This document shows positions 15,120 to 22,919 of a stretch of 27,832 nucleotides of DNA, in pieces. Position 1 is the first letter of the stretch, and every line of letters starts with the position of its first letter. Made by a program: the position numbers and the translations under genes. This stretch comes from an uncultured Muribaculaceae bacterium (GTDB lineage: Bacteria; Bacteroidota; Bacteroidia; Bacteroidales; Muribaculaceae): contig CAJUBM010000024.1 of the NCBI GenBank assembly GCA_910584735.1, forward strand, positions 1 to 27,832, read 5' to 3'. The notes under the pieces were generated by a model. It had not been told where the DNA came from, did no database searches, and saw nothing but the letters and a program-made list of their open reading frames with translations.

Positions 15120-18100
15120 TTAGCGAACGGCGATTTTGCGGTTGCCTACGATATAGAGGCCGGGTAGGAGACCGCGGGTGGCTTCACTGCGGATGACGCC
15201 ACGACGCACAAGGGCGCCCGAGGTGGTGTAGACATCGACGGGGGCATTGGGGTCGTCGAGGCTGTCGGGAAGAACGGTAATATTGCCGGAATCTTCAGGT
15301 TCGCCGGGTTCTCCCCATGAGTTCCAGTCGTCCCATTTGCTCCAGTCATCTCCATCCGCAGGGTTGTCGGGTACAACGGGTTTATAAAGGTCGTTGTCGC
15401 CGTAAACACGAAGCTGATGGATTGAGGTGCCGTACTGTGTTGCACGCTTGTTGCCTACCACGCGCACATAGTGTGCGTTGACAGCGGGAACTACGGATGT
15501 GCGTACGGTGCCGCCGGTGCAGTTGCCGACATGTGCGGCCTGAGTAAAGTTGTCTCCGTCAAGCGAGGTGAGTATGTCGTAGTCGGTGGCATAGGCGGGA
15601 TTATCCCAGACTATTTCCACCGCGTTGACGGGATAAACCTCTGCGAGGTCGACGGTGATCCATTCTCCGTCGTTAAAGAGGCTTCCCCAACGTGTGTCCT
15701 CGTTGCCGTCGACAGCATATTCAGGTTGTGTCCCGGCGTTTTCGTAAGAGGATGCGGTGACGTCTTTTCCAAGTGCCAGGTCCTGGCCTTCGATGGAGCG
15801 TTCTCCTACGAAGTCGATGGAGCTTTCATCGGTATTTCCGGCGAGATCGGAGACGGTTAGATGTGCCTCATATTCGATATCGCGGTACATGCCGTCAGCA
15901 TTGAGGGTCACGGGTTCCCCTGTCTTGGCGATGGAATAGGCCGATGAAACAGTACCTCCCGAACTCTTGCGCAGTATTTCGAAGTTGTAGGTAACATAGC
16001 CTTCGGGATGGGTGGCGGCAGCCTGCATGGTAACGCCGCCGTTGGTCGGCTCTGCTGAAAATTCAGTGATTTTAGGCGCCTGGTCACACTCGCTTGCGGA
16101 TAGGCGGCGCGAACCGTAGACTTCAAGTTCAAAGATGCTGAAGCCCCATTCGGTTGCCCGGCGGTCACATTGCACCCTGATGTAGCGGGCCGGAAGGTCG
16201 GTCCATGAATGTTCGGCCCAGCCGGCCTTGTTGTTGCCGGTGACGGATACGACATCGGCCCAGTTTTCGCCATCGAGCGAGAGTTGCACACGATAGTCGG
16301 CGGCGAAGGCGCCCTCCCAAAGGATGCGGGCGCGGTTCAACAGGTAGTCGTGCTCAAGGTCAACGGCTATCCACTGGTTATCACTCTTCTGACTCTCCCA
16401 ACGGGAGGCCGCATCGCCATCGTTTACTTTGTCGGCCGTTTCGCCTGTAGCACTTGATGCAAAGGCCGGATGCCCGCTGGCGAGGTTCGCGGCAGTAATG
16501 TCGCATACGCTTACGTTTGCCTGGGCCATTCCGTTGAAGTCGAGCACGAAGTTACCGGGGATGTTCGACTTGAATGTCATAGTCCGTGTGTCGAAATAGG
16601 CATCTTTGGCAAGCACGGGGATATAGTTGCGCAGCACGGTGACTTTAAGGTCGTCGATAGGATATTGAGCCTGGAACTGGTCGAAAGCCTCGATTGAGTA
16701 CTTTCGTGAGTCGCCCACGATGAGCGATGTGGAGGCGGGGGTGATATTGAGCGAAGTCAGCGAGGGAGTTTCGCATACACGGATTGTAGTCGAAGAGGAC
16801 ATGCCGCCTGGCATGGTGGCTGTGAGGTTATAGACGCCGAACCGGGTAGGGGTGAAGTCGTTGCCTGTGATTGTGGCTTCCTTGTCGGCAGTCCAGGTAA
16901 CGGCTGCAGGTTTTGACACTCCGCCGAGAGTGAAGGTGCTGGCTGAAAGGGTAGCTTTTGAGTGTTGGTCCATGATGGCAGGTGCATCCACGAAGATAGC
17001 CACCACATCATCATCGGAGGCCGATGCCGGAACGCCGTGTACGCGGAAATCGAGCAAAGAATAACCGTATTGGGAACCACGGGTCAGACCGCGCATACGC
17101 ACGAAGCGTGCGTTGGCTCCGATATTTGTCTGTTTCTCGCCGGCTGATGATGCAGATTCGGTGGCGGCGGTTACCCATTGGCTTTCGGTTGGTTGTGTGC
17201 TGCCCGATGCGAGTTGTATCTCGTAGGAGGAGGCGAAAGCGGCCTCCCATAGGATGGCAACGCGGGTGATGTAGGCCTCCTGGCCCAGATCTACGTAAAT
17301 CCACTCATTGTCGGTGTGAGCGCTGCCCCAGCGCGACGTCAGGTCGTCGTCGGTGGCATAGCTGGCGAGTGTCCCGGCATTTTCCTCGCTTGAGGAATAC
17401 GCCTTCTTGTTGCGGGCAAGGTTGGCAAGCTGGGGTGCCACGGTGAGTCTGTGGCTGAATGCCTTGCCTCCGATGGTGGCGGTGATTGTGTATACACCGG
17501 GCTGCGATGGTATGAATTTCGGAGTTTTAGCTACCTCTACATTGCCGCAGCTTACGTTCCATGTGACCTCCTCATCAAAGGGGTTGCCGTATTGGTCGGT
17601 GGCGTCAAGTGTAAACTCAAGAGGGTAACCCGTCTCGGCAATTTGCAAGGCGGGGAGTATGGCGGCGGTCTTTACTGTGGGTTTGTCATTAACCGTGACA
17701 GGAAGCTCTGCGGTGATGTTTCCGCTGGAGGCGGTGACGGTGAATCGACTTCCTTTAGCGGCATCGGTGTTGATTTTCAGTATGCCGTTGGCAGGAAGTT
17801 CGGCCGGAGCTCCGGTCGACAGTTCCCAGACTATCTCACCTTGTGCTTGGGCGCCATATTGGTCGAGCAGTATGGCTTCAAGTTCGGTCGATGTCCCCCG
17901 GGGCGCTGTAAGTTCTCTTTCTGGGAGTATGCGGATGGACGTCGGTTCGGCATCTGTGGTGAATACGGTGAGACCGGCCGGAGCCTTGACGGTCTTCAAC
18001 AATGCCTCGCCGCGATAGAAGCGAACGGTGCGGTCGGAACTGTCCGGGTTATAAACCATGTAGGTCATCTGCCCGTCCTCGCGGCGGTAAGCGTTGGCCG

Positions 18101-20315
18101 TGGGGCTGTCACTCCAGACGGTAAAGTCCAAATCTCCGTAAGTCAGGTGGTGATGAATTACATAATAGGAGATGTGGCCGGTGTCGGTGGCACGGGCCAT
18201 TGAGAAGTTTTCATCGTAGGCACGATCAAAAATCTGAGCCGCCTCCTGCGGTTTGCTACGCTCAAGGTAGCAGAGCACCACATTGCCCACCGACTGTTTG
18301 GCAAGCGCCGGTGTATCATTGTTGACATCGGTGAACCACTGGTAGGCCGAGCCTTCGAACATTTTCTCAACATCCCAGCGGGCGAAGTCAAGGTCCTTAC
18401 TCAGGTAATTCAGGCAAGGGCTTACGGGCATCCACTGGATGGAATGCATCCACAGAGGATCACCCGAAAACCATGTCCACCATCCGATGCCTTTACAGGT
18501 GATGTTGGTATTGTATGGACTCTGATATTTGGTATAGTCGTAGTTAGGGGTGCGGTCAGGGTATATGTGGTCGCGGTCGAACCAGTATTCGGCCACGCCG
18601 TTGCTCTCGGTCATGTAGCCGAAGATGCCTGCATCGCGCATGGCTTTGTCTCCCAGGGCTACTCCCAGGAGGTAAACCCCGCCCCAGCCTTGCATGGCCT
18701 CTGACGATGATTCCTGACCGTTGCCATTGTCGTTGCCTGCATCACCAAGTCCTCCGGCGTAGCTGTGCCCTACCCAGGGATCCAGTGTGCGCAGGAATGG
18801 GAAACGGGTGTCCGAGCGATCCCAGTTGGCGTAGTCTTTGGCCAGGAGTGTGAGCATGGGCCCGTATTCATGAGCGAAGTCTTCATCCTCAAGGCAGAGG
18901 AGGGCTGCCGCATAGGTGAAGTAACCGTAATGGAAGTGGTGGTCGTTGAAGCTCTCCGAGTCATAACCGGCATCAAAGCCCAACAAAGAGCCCCAGGATG
19001 GCATGTAGGCGAAGAAATACTGCTCTTCGCCGGGGGTGTAGGTAAGCCAGTTCACGAGCACCTCACGCAGTTTGCGGCGCGAAATCTCGTAGGCCTCGGT
19101 GTTGCCTGTCTGTTTGGCAAAAGTCATGTTAAGAGCCATCTGTGTCAGTCCCTTGCCACCCCAGTATGTATCAGCGCCGAAGTTTCCGTTGGCCGCATAG
19201 TTGTCAATCAGCGCCTTCATGCGTTCCGGACTGTAGGAATCATCTTTCGGCGTGGCATAATAAGGCATCATGCCGTCGAACCTGTATGCGAATCGGAAGG
19301 TGTGGCTTACGCCGGTATCATCTGAAGCGCTCAGTTTCAGAGTGCCACGCGGGGTGAGGTATTCGTGGCCATCGAACGCAAAAGTGCGCGTGGTGTTTTT
19401 ATAGGCATGCGGCAGGAAGCCCTGTAGCACGGGAGCCGGTTCGCCGTCTTTACGCAGGTTCTCGGCGGTGACGGTCCATGATGTATGGATTAAGGCTCTA
19501 TTTTCCTCGTAGTTCCATTCAAGGCGTGTCTGGCGGGGTACGCTGTAGGCATATTTCTCGAATGTAGCCAGGTCGTGGGGTGTGTTGAGGAGCGCTACTA
19601 TGACGTATTGCTGTTCACCCTCAATGACCATCTTGTCGGAGCGCATCGATACTTGGGCACCGTCTGGCAGATATAGACCGTAGAGGTCGTTGCCGATGTT
19701 CACACCCAACACGTTGCCTCGTGGGGATGAACCGGCCTGACCGTCTTTGTCGAAGAAGAGGGGCTTGGCCGAGAACGAGATTTGGGGTACCATCCCCTCG
19801 GTTTCAATCCAGGTGAAGGGGATTCCGTGGGCCATTGTAATCTTCATCTCTTGGTGGCCGTCGGCCGAGGGCATGCGCATCACCACATCCCAGTCGCCCC
19901 AACGGTGGGCATAGGTGGCATCGGCGCTGAAGTTGCGTCCTCCCACGGAGATGGACGAAGAGGACTTTACCTCTGTGCCGTTCTCATTCCAATAAGTAGG
20001 GTAACTCACTCTTACTCCCTCGGCTCCTGTGTGTAACATCTGGGGAAGGCTCCAAAGGGCGCCGCTGTAACGGCTGGCAATAACGTCCGTCCACCAGTCG
20101 TTGGTCGGGACGGGGAGATTGTCCGGGTTGTCGATGTAACGTACTCGGCCCTCGATACGGGTGCCGGAGAAACCATTGTGATCCGGGGTGGATGCTTTGT
20201 AGGTTGGTGGGAAAGATGCATAGCTTCCCGCGCCGACGGCTATCGGATTTTGTGCCGTCGCCACTCCCATACAGGCAGCAGTCATGGCAACTGCAGCCAA
20301 AAGGCGTTCAAACAT
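15120..20315 (-). CDS. Secreted multimodular GH81 endo-beta-1,3-glucanase
   Basis: A 1731-residue enzyme predicted to cut beta-1,3-glucan (fungal or algal wall glucan, laminarin, curdlan). Signal peptide 1-21 (cleavage near ATA/QN). The GH81 catalytic region spans about 25-740, with FNDHHFHYGYF (456-466, D458) and WVGHSYAGG...NGQESSSEAMQ (514-542, E535 and E539); the acidic residues match those held catalytic in GH81. Next come Ig-like segments (about 790-960) and three F5/8 type C (discoidin, CBM32-like) modules at about 964-1096, 1276-1402 and 1512-1640, each with SRW or TRW plus W-I-VDL strands. More Ig/FnIII-like linkers separate them. After a Trp/Asp-rich linker (1654-1677) the C-terminus (VDVYTTSGALVRRGV...GLYIVGNRKIAVR) resembles a type IX secretion sorting domain. 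No SusC/SusD pair is adjacent. A -7 element lies about 47 bases upstream and a terminator follows. Confidence 0.92.
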   Translation of the reverse strand: MFERLLAAVAMTAACMGVATAQNPIAVGAGSYASFPPTYKASTPDHNGFSGTRIEGRVRYIDNPDNLPVPTNDWWTDVIASRYSGALWSLPQMLHTGAEGVRVSYPTYWNENGTEVKSSSSISVGGRNFSADATYAHRWGDWDVVMRMPSADGHQEMKITMAHGIPFTWIETEGMVPQISFSAKPLFFDKDGQAGSSPRGNVLGVNIGNDLYGLYLPDGAQVSMRSDKMVIEGEQQYVIVALLNTPHDLATFEKYAYSVPRQTRLEWNYEENRALIHTSWTVTAENLRKDGEPAPVLQGFLPHAYKNTTRTFAFDGHEYLTPRGTLKLSASDDTGVSHTFRFAYRFDGMMPYYATPKDDSYSPERMKALIDNYAANGNFGADTYWGGKGLTQMALNMTFAKQTGNTEAYEISRRKLREVLVNWLTYTPGEEQYFFAYMPSWGSLLGFDAGYDSESFNDHHFHYGYFTYAAALLCLEDEDFAHEYGPMLTLLAKDYANWDRSDTRFPFLRTLDPWVGHSYAGGLGDAGNDNGNGQESSSEAMQGWGGVYLLGVALGDKAMRDAGIFGYMTESNGVAEYWFDRDHIYPDRTPNYDYTKYQSPYNTNITCKGIGWWTWFSGDPLWMHSIQWMPVSPCLNYLSKDLDFARWDVEKMFEGSAYQWFTDVNNDTPALAKQSVGNVVLCYLERSKPQEAAQIFDRAYDENFSMARATDTGHISYYVIHHHLTYGDLDFTVWSDSPTANAYRREDGQMTYMVYNPDSSDRTVRFYRGEALLKTVKAPAGLTVFTTDAEPTSIRILPERELTAPRGTSTELEAILLDQYGAQAQGEIVWELSTGAPAELPANGILKINTDAAKGSRFTVTASSGNITAELPVTVNDKPTVKTAAILPALQIAETGYPLEFTLDATDQYGNPFDEEVTWNVSCGNVEVAKTPKFIPSQPGVYTITATIGGKAFSHRLTVAPQLANLARNKKAYSSSEENAGTLASYATDDDLTSRWGSAHTDNEWIYVDLGQEAYITRVAILWEAAFASSYEIQLASGSTQPTESQWVTAATESASSAGEKQTNIGANARFVRMRGLTRGSQYGYSLLDFRVHGVPASASDDDVVAIFVDAPAIMDQHSKATLSASTFTLGGVSKPAAVTWTADKEATITGNDFTPTRFGVYNLTATMPGGMSSSTTIRVCETPSLTSLNITPASTSLIVGDSRKYSIEAFDQFQAQYPIDDLKVTVLRNYIPVLAKDAYFDTRTMTFKSNIPGNFVLDFNGMAQANVSVCDITAANLASGHPAFASSATGETADKVNDGDAASRWESQKSDNQWIAVDLEHDYLLNRARILWEGAFAADYRVQLSLDGENWADVVSVTGNNKAGWAEHSWTDLPARYIRVQCDRRATEWGFSIFELEVYGSRRLSASECDQAPKITEFSAEPTNGGVTMQAAATHPEGYVTYNFEILRKSSGGTVSSAYSIAKTGEPVTLNADGMYRDIEYEAHLTVSDLAGNTDESSIDFVGERSIEGQDLALGKDVTASSYENAGTQPEYAVDGNEDTRWGSLFNDGEWITVDLAEVYPVNAVEIVWDNPAYATDYDILTSLDGDNFTQAAHVGNCTGGTVRTSVVPAVNAHYVRVVGNKRATQYGTSIHQLRVYGDNDLYKPVVPDNPADGDDWSKWDDWNSWGEPGEPEDSGNITVLPDSLDDPNAPVDVYTTSGALVRRGVIRSEATRGLLPGLYIVGNRKIAVR

Positions 20316-20361
20316 AAGGTTAAACTTTACTAAGACAATAAGGAAGGATAAAATTTGTGTG

Positions 20362-20369
20362 CAAAGTTA
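20362..20369 (-). promoter_or_regulatory. Candidate -7 element for the GH81 gene
   Basis: On the minus strand TAACTTTGC, matching TAnnTTTGY, about 47 bases before the GH81 ATG. No clear -33 box lies 19 bases upstream. It suggests that GH81 has its own promoter, separate from the beta-barrel gene 164 bases upstream. Confidence 0.5.
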
Positions 20370-20479
20370 CGCAAAATCTTCTAAAAATAGACCCTCCGGC
20401 GCATTTTCGTCCATAAATTGTTGACTACGTATGATGTTGGCTGCTTGTGATAATTGTGTCTTAGTATATTTCCAAGGAG

Positions 20480-21181
20480 TCAGAGAGTGTAGCCGACTGA
20501 GATTATCAGGTTGGAACTGCCGAGGTTGCGGTGGAGCTTTACAAAATCGCTGCCGTAGCTTGCCTGTAGGGAGATGTGGCGGTATTGCAGACGTATGCCG
20601 GCATGCCATCCCATTTGGAATCGGTTAAGATGTGCATCGCCGTAGTCTTTTTCGGAAAACAGATTGCCGTCGGCCGGCCCGAGTTCCATTCTGTCCAATA
20701 TTCCTTCAAGCTGGGAACTGTCGGCTCCGGCCTGTATTCGATTTCGGTTATGTCCGTAAATTTGGATTCGGAAGTTGAGCCCGGCGAATGGAGTGAATGT
20801 CAGATTGTGGTATAAAGGGATGCGCAGACTTATGTCAACAGGCACGTTCATATTGATGAAAGTGGTGCGCTGTTTTATATTAACGAGATTGTATTGTTCG
20901 TCCTGGTAGTATGTTTTTGAACGTGTAACCATATGGAGATCCAACCCTGTGCCGATATAGAGCGGTTTGCTCTCCGAGATACGGAAGTCCATATTGTAGC
21001 CTACGGCACCCCCGTTGAAATAGACATTGTCAAGGTCTTTGGGATACAGCGTGTTGAGGTCGTATGACAGGGAGAGCCTTTTCAGGACGGTTGGAACTAT
21101 TGAGGCGCTGTCCTGGGCATAGGAGGGGAGGTTTGTTACCAGGATGGTGAATACGGTTATGAAAGCAATAATCCTTTTCAT
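20480..21181 (-). CDS. Outer-membrane beta-barrel protein (OMP_b-brl-like)
   Basis: A 233-residue protein with a Sec signal peptide (MKRIIAFITVFTILVTNLPSYA, cleavage before QDSAS). The remainder alternates hydrophobic and polar residues in repeated 8-10 residue strands (for example PVDISLRIPLY, LTFTPFAGLNFRIQIYG, WHAGIRLQYRHISLQASYG), ending in ISVGYTL, a typical barrel terminus. This matches the small PorT/OmpW-like barrels abundant in Bacteroidetes. Its role is not evident. It lies upstream of the GH81 gene on the same strand, 164 bases apart with a promoter between, so a shared job in glucan use is only a possibility. Confidence 0.8.
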   Translation of the reverse strand: MKRIIAFITVFTILVTNLPSYAQDSASIVPTVLKRLSLSYDLNTLYPKDLDNVYFNGGAVGYNMDFRISESKPLYIGTGLDLHMVTRSKTYYQDEQYNLVNIKQRTTFINMNVPVDISLRIPLYHNLTFTPFAGLNFRIQIYGHNRNRIQAGADSSQLEGILDRMELGPADGNLFSEKDYGDAHLNRFQMGWHAGIRLQYRHISLQASYGSDFVKLHRNLGSSNLIISVGYTL

Positions 21182-21541
21182 AAATGAAAATGTTGCCGGG
21201 ATATATATTGTTGACGTATTTTCAACAGTTGGTTGCCAAATAAGCTACATTTCAGAACGACGTATCCATGTCTCATATGATGCTTCCGACTGTTTCTTTT
21301 CAATGAAAAACTCACAGTTTTAAAACACCCACAGATACTGTATTGTTGCATGGGGGGATGCCGGTCGGGGTGGGCCGATAGTGTTAAGTGGAAGGTTGCG
21401 ATACACTGCGCCCCCGCACGATGTGTCGTGACGGGGGCACTGCTGTGTTACGGACTGGCCGCATTGACTGGTATGTCCCTTTTTGGGGATGAGGATAGGC
21501 CGGAAGGGGAAATTATGCCCCGAGCCGGCTCTTAATCGGAA
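21182..21541. other. 360-base non-coding stretch with strong hairpins
   Basis: No convincing gene. Two hairpins stand out. One, around 21407-21441, pairs GCGCCCCCGCACGA with TCGTGACGGGGGCAC around a TGTG loop with one bulged base, and weaker pairing extends to about 21400 and 21450 (ACAC with GTGT). The other, 21499-21529, pairs GCCGG with CCGGC outside and GGGG with CCCC inside; it begins 13 bases past the regulator gene's stop and may end that transcript. Neither is followed by a clear T-run on either strand. The left part (21182-21350) should hold the promoter of the beta-barrel gene, but I found no full consensus match. Confidence 0.45.
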
Positions 21542-21817
21542 CTATGCATCCTGTCTGCGAGGTTTGTCAAAGCCGCATGCCGACTGGAAATCGGCGAAGA
21601 AATCATGGCCCAGAGCCATTGATATTCGGCATAATAGCTCGGTGTCAATGCTCCCCTTGCGCAGGATTTTGTAAACATTCGTGCGATCGCAGCAAATCTC
21701 CTGTGCCAGCCACGCCGCAGGGCGCCTCTGTCGGCGGAGTTCGTCTCCGATCAAAGAACCGATGTGGACCTTAATGCCACACTCTTCGGTTGTTGATAAT
21801 ATCGGCTGGGAGACCAT
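21542..21817 (-). CDS. Small XRE-type helix-turn-helix protein
   Basis: A 91-residue protein with one helix-turn-helix DNA-binding domain over about 19-75: IGSLIGDELRRQ, then AAWLAQEICCDRTNVYKILRKG, then a third helix ending SIDTELLCRISMALGHDFF. This matches a common Bacteroidetes group of short Cro/C1-like regulators in which the turn motif is W-L-A-x-x-I-x-C-D-R-x-N-x-Y-K-I. The ATG at 21817 gives a short extra N-terminal tail. A -7 promoter candidate and the terminator of the DUF2807 gene lie just upstream. Its target is unknown; the beta-barrel, GH81 and DUF2807 genes are the nearest candidates by position only. Confidence 0.8.
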   Translation of the reverse strand: MVSQPILSTTEECGIKVHIGSLIGDELRRQRRPAAWLAQEICCDRTNVYKILRKGSIDTELLCRISMALGHDFFADFQSACGFDKPRRQDA

Positions 21818-21884
21818 ACTAATAACTTTGAAAATTATGTGGTAGAAAAGTACTGTAATGGAGAGGTTTGGGGTTTCTCCGCCA

Positions 21885-21892
21885 CAAAATTA
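21885..21892 (-). promoter_or_regulatory. Candidate -7 element for the XRE-type regulator
   Basis: On the minus strand TAATTTTG, matching TAnnTTTG, about 68 bases before the ATG at 21817. A TTTG lies 16 bases upstream (21909-21912) inside the flank of the preceding terminator, a shorter spacer than the usual 19. Confidence 0.45.
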
Positions 21893-21909
21893 CAAAAATT
21901 ATACTATAC

Positions 21910-21938
21910 AAAAAAGCGTCCACCCGGAGATGGACGCT
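21910..21938 (-). terminator. Intrinsic terminator of the DUF2807 gene
   Basis: Minus-strand hairpin AGCGTCCA, 8-base loop, TGGACGCT, followed by six T residues. It lies about 75 bases past the DUF2807 stop. This is the clearest intrinsic terminator of the window. Confidence 0.85.
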
Positions 21939-22012
21939 CGGAAAGATGTGAAAAAATATTAAAACAATAAGTATTGTATAAAATGACAAGACTTTGTCAC
22001 CGTTTTATGTGA

Positions 22013-22726
22013 TTAGTGCCTGTTTGTGATGGATGCTCCTGTGCCGGATTCTTGTTCGATGATGTGCCTGACGTTGACTTCGACGTTGGCTGCGGTGCCG
22101 GCGTCAATCTTGCCGGTATTGGCCTTGAGGTTGCGTGCGTTTACCGTGGCCCCTGTGCCGGCATCTACCTCGAGCATCGAGGTGTTGCCGCTGAGAGTTA
22201 CCGTGGCTCCGGTGTTGCAGTCAACCTCTACCGAGGTTGATTTGATTTTGCGAATGTTTGCTGACGCACCTGTATTGCAATCAAGCTCCACTTTGTTTGC
22301 AGTGAGCGATTCAACTGTCAGAGATGCCCCTGTGTTCAGGTCGAACTCCACATCCCTATAGGTCTTAATCCCTGATGGAATAGACATGGATGCACCCGTA
22401 GAAATATCGAACTCCGTAACCTCGGGAGCCTGTATATAGACATGTATTCCATCTACGCGGAGATTGTGGTTGCGGGCATATCTGATGGTTAGCTTTCCTT
22501 TTTTGACATCGGCCGTGACATACTGGAGTTGTTCGGCTGGCCCCGTCATCCTCACAGCTTTTTTAGGCCCCTGGGTGAAGGTGGCGCTGATGCCTACTCC
22601 GATTTCGATTTCATCAAAATTGCCGACGACCCGTGTTGATTCCTGCGAGTTTTTCTTCGCGGCAGAGACGCATGCTGTGGCTATTACCAACAGCGAGGCT
22701 AAGAGTAATGTGATTTTCTTTTTCAT
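22013..22726 (-). CDS. DUF2807 (GIN-type) exported beta-helix repeat protein
   Basis: A 237-residue exported protein (signal MKKKITLLLASLLVIATACVSA). The N-terminal part (VVGNFDEIEIGVGISATFTQG, then LTIRYARN) is the usual opening of DUF2807/GIN proteins, common in Bacteroidetes and probably envelope-located; the function is unknown. From about 105 onward a ladder of TGAS/TGAT motifs recurs at residues 109, 131, 151, 171, 190, 210 (as TAAN) and 228, a step of about 20 residues, fitting the turns of a right-handed beta-helix. The frame opens at 22795, but the ATG at 22726 starts exactly at the signal peptide and is preferred. A terminator follows. It is divergent from rmlB, sharing the intergenic region 22727-22919. 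Confidence 0.85.
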   Translation of the reverse strand: MKKKITLLLASLLVIATACVSAAKKNSQESTRVVGNFDEIEIGVGISATFTQGPKKAVRMTGPAEQLQYVTADVKKGKLTIRYARNHNLRVDGIHVYIQAPEVTEFDISTGASMSIPSGIKTYRDVEFDLNTGASLTVESLTANKVELDCNTGASANIRKIKSTSVEVDCNTGATVTLSGNTSMLEVDAGTGATVNARNLKANTGKIDAGTAANVEVNVRHIIEQESGTGASITNRH

Positions 22727-22864
22727 ATCATTCAATTTGTATTCTTCTATGTCGTGGATGTCGCGACAAGGCGCGACCTTGTTTATTAGACGCAAAGGGA
22801 TGGTAAAGGTTGCCGGGAAATGTCACTTTTTTTATAAGGTGCCCTTTTTTTGTGAAATAATGCG

Positions 22865-22872
22865 TAACTTTG
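22865..22872 (+). promoter_or_regulatory. Candidate -7 element for the nucleotide-sugar operon
   Basis: TAACTTTG on the plus strand matches TAnnTTTG and lies about 48 bases before the rmlB ATG at 22920. A -33 box with 19-base spacing is not seen; TTTG occurs 12 bases upstream. It probably drives rmlB through the aminotransferase gene, since all gaps downstream are under 45 bases. Confidence 0.55.
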
Positions 22873-22919
22873 GGGTCAGCAACCTATGCGGCCGGTGGCC
22901 GATGGTGTGCCCCCGGATT

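Noticed and set aside
17451..18203. 250-residue plus-strand ORF inside the GH81 gene
   Set aside because: It is a shadow of the GC-rich GH81 coding strand; low-complexity Gly/Val/Cys content and no domain.
21350..21535. 61-residue plus-strand ORF with several cysteines
   Set aside because: It is encoded by the hairpin region, has no recognisable domain, signal or promoter, and composition looks random.
22464..22919. 152-codon extension upstream of rmlB in the same frame
   Set aside because: It runs antisense through the DUF2807 gene and crosses the likely rmlB promoter; RmlB proteins begin at MKKYLVTGG.
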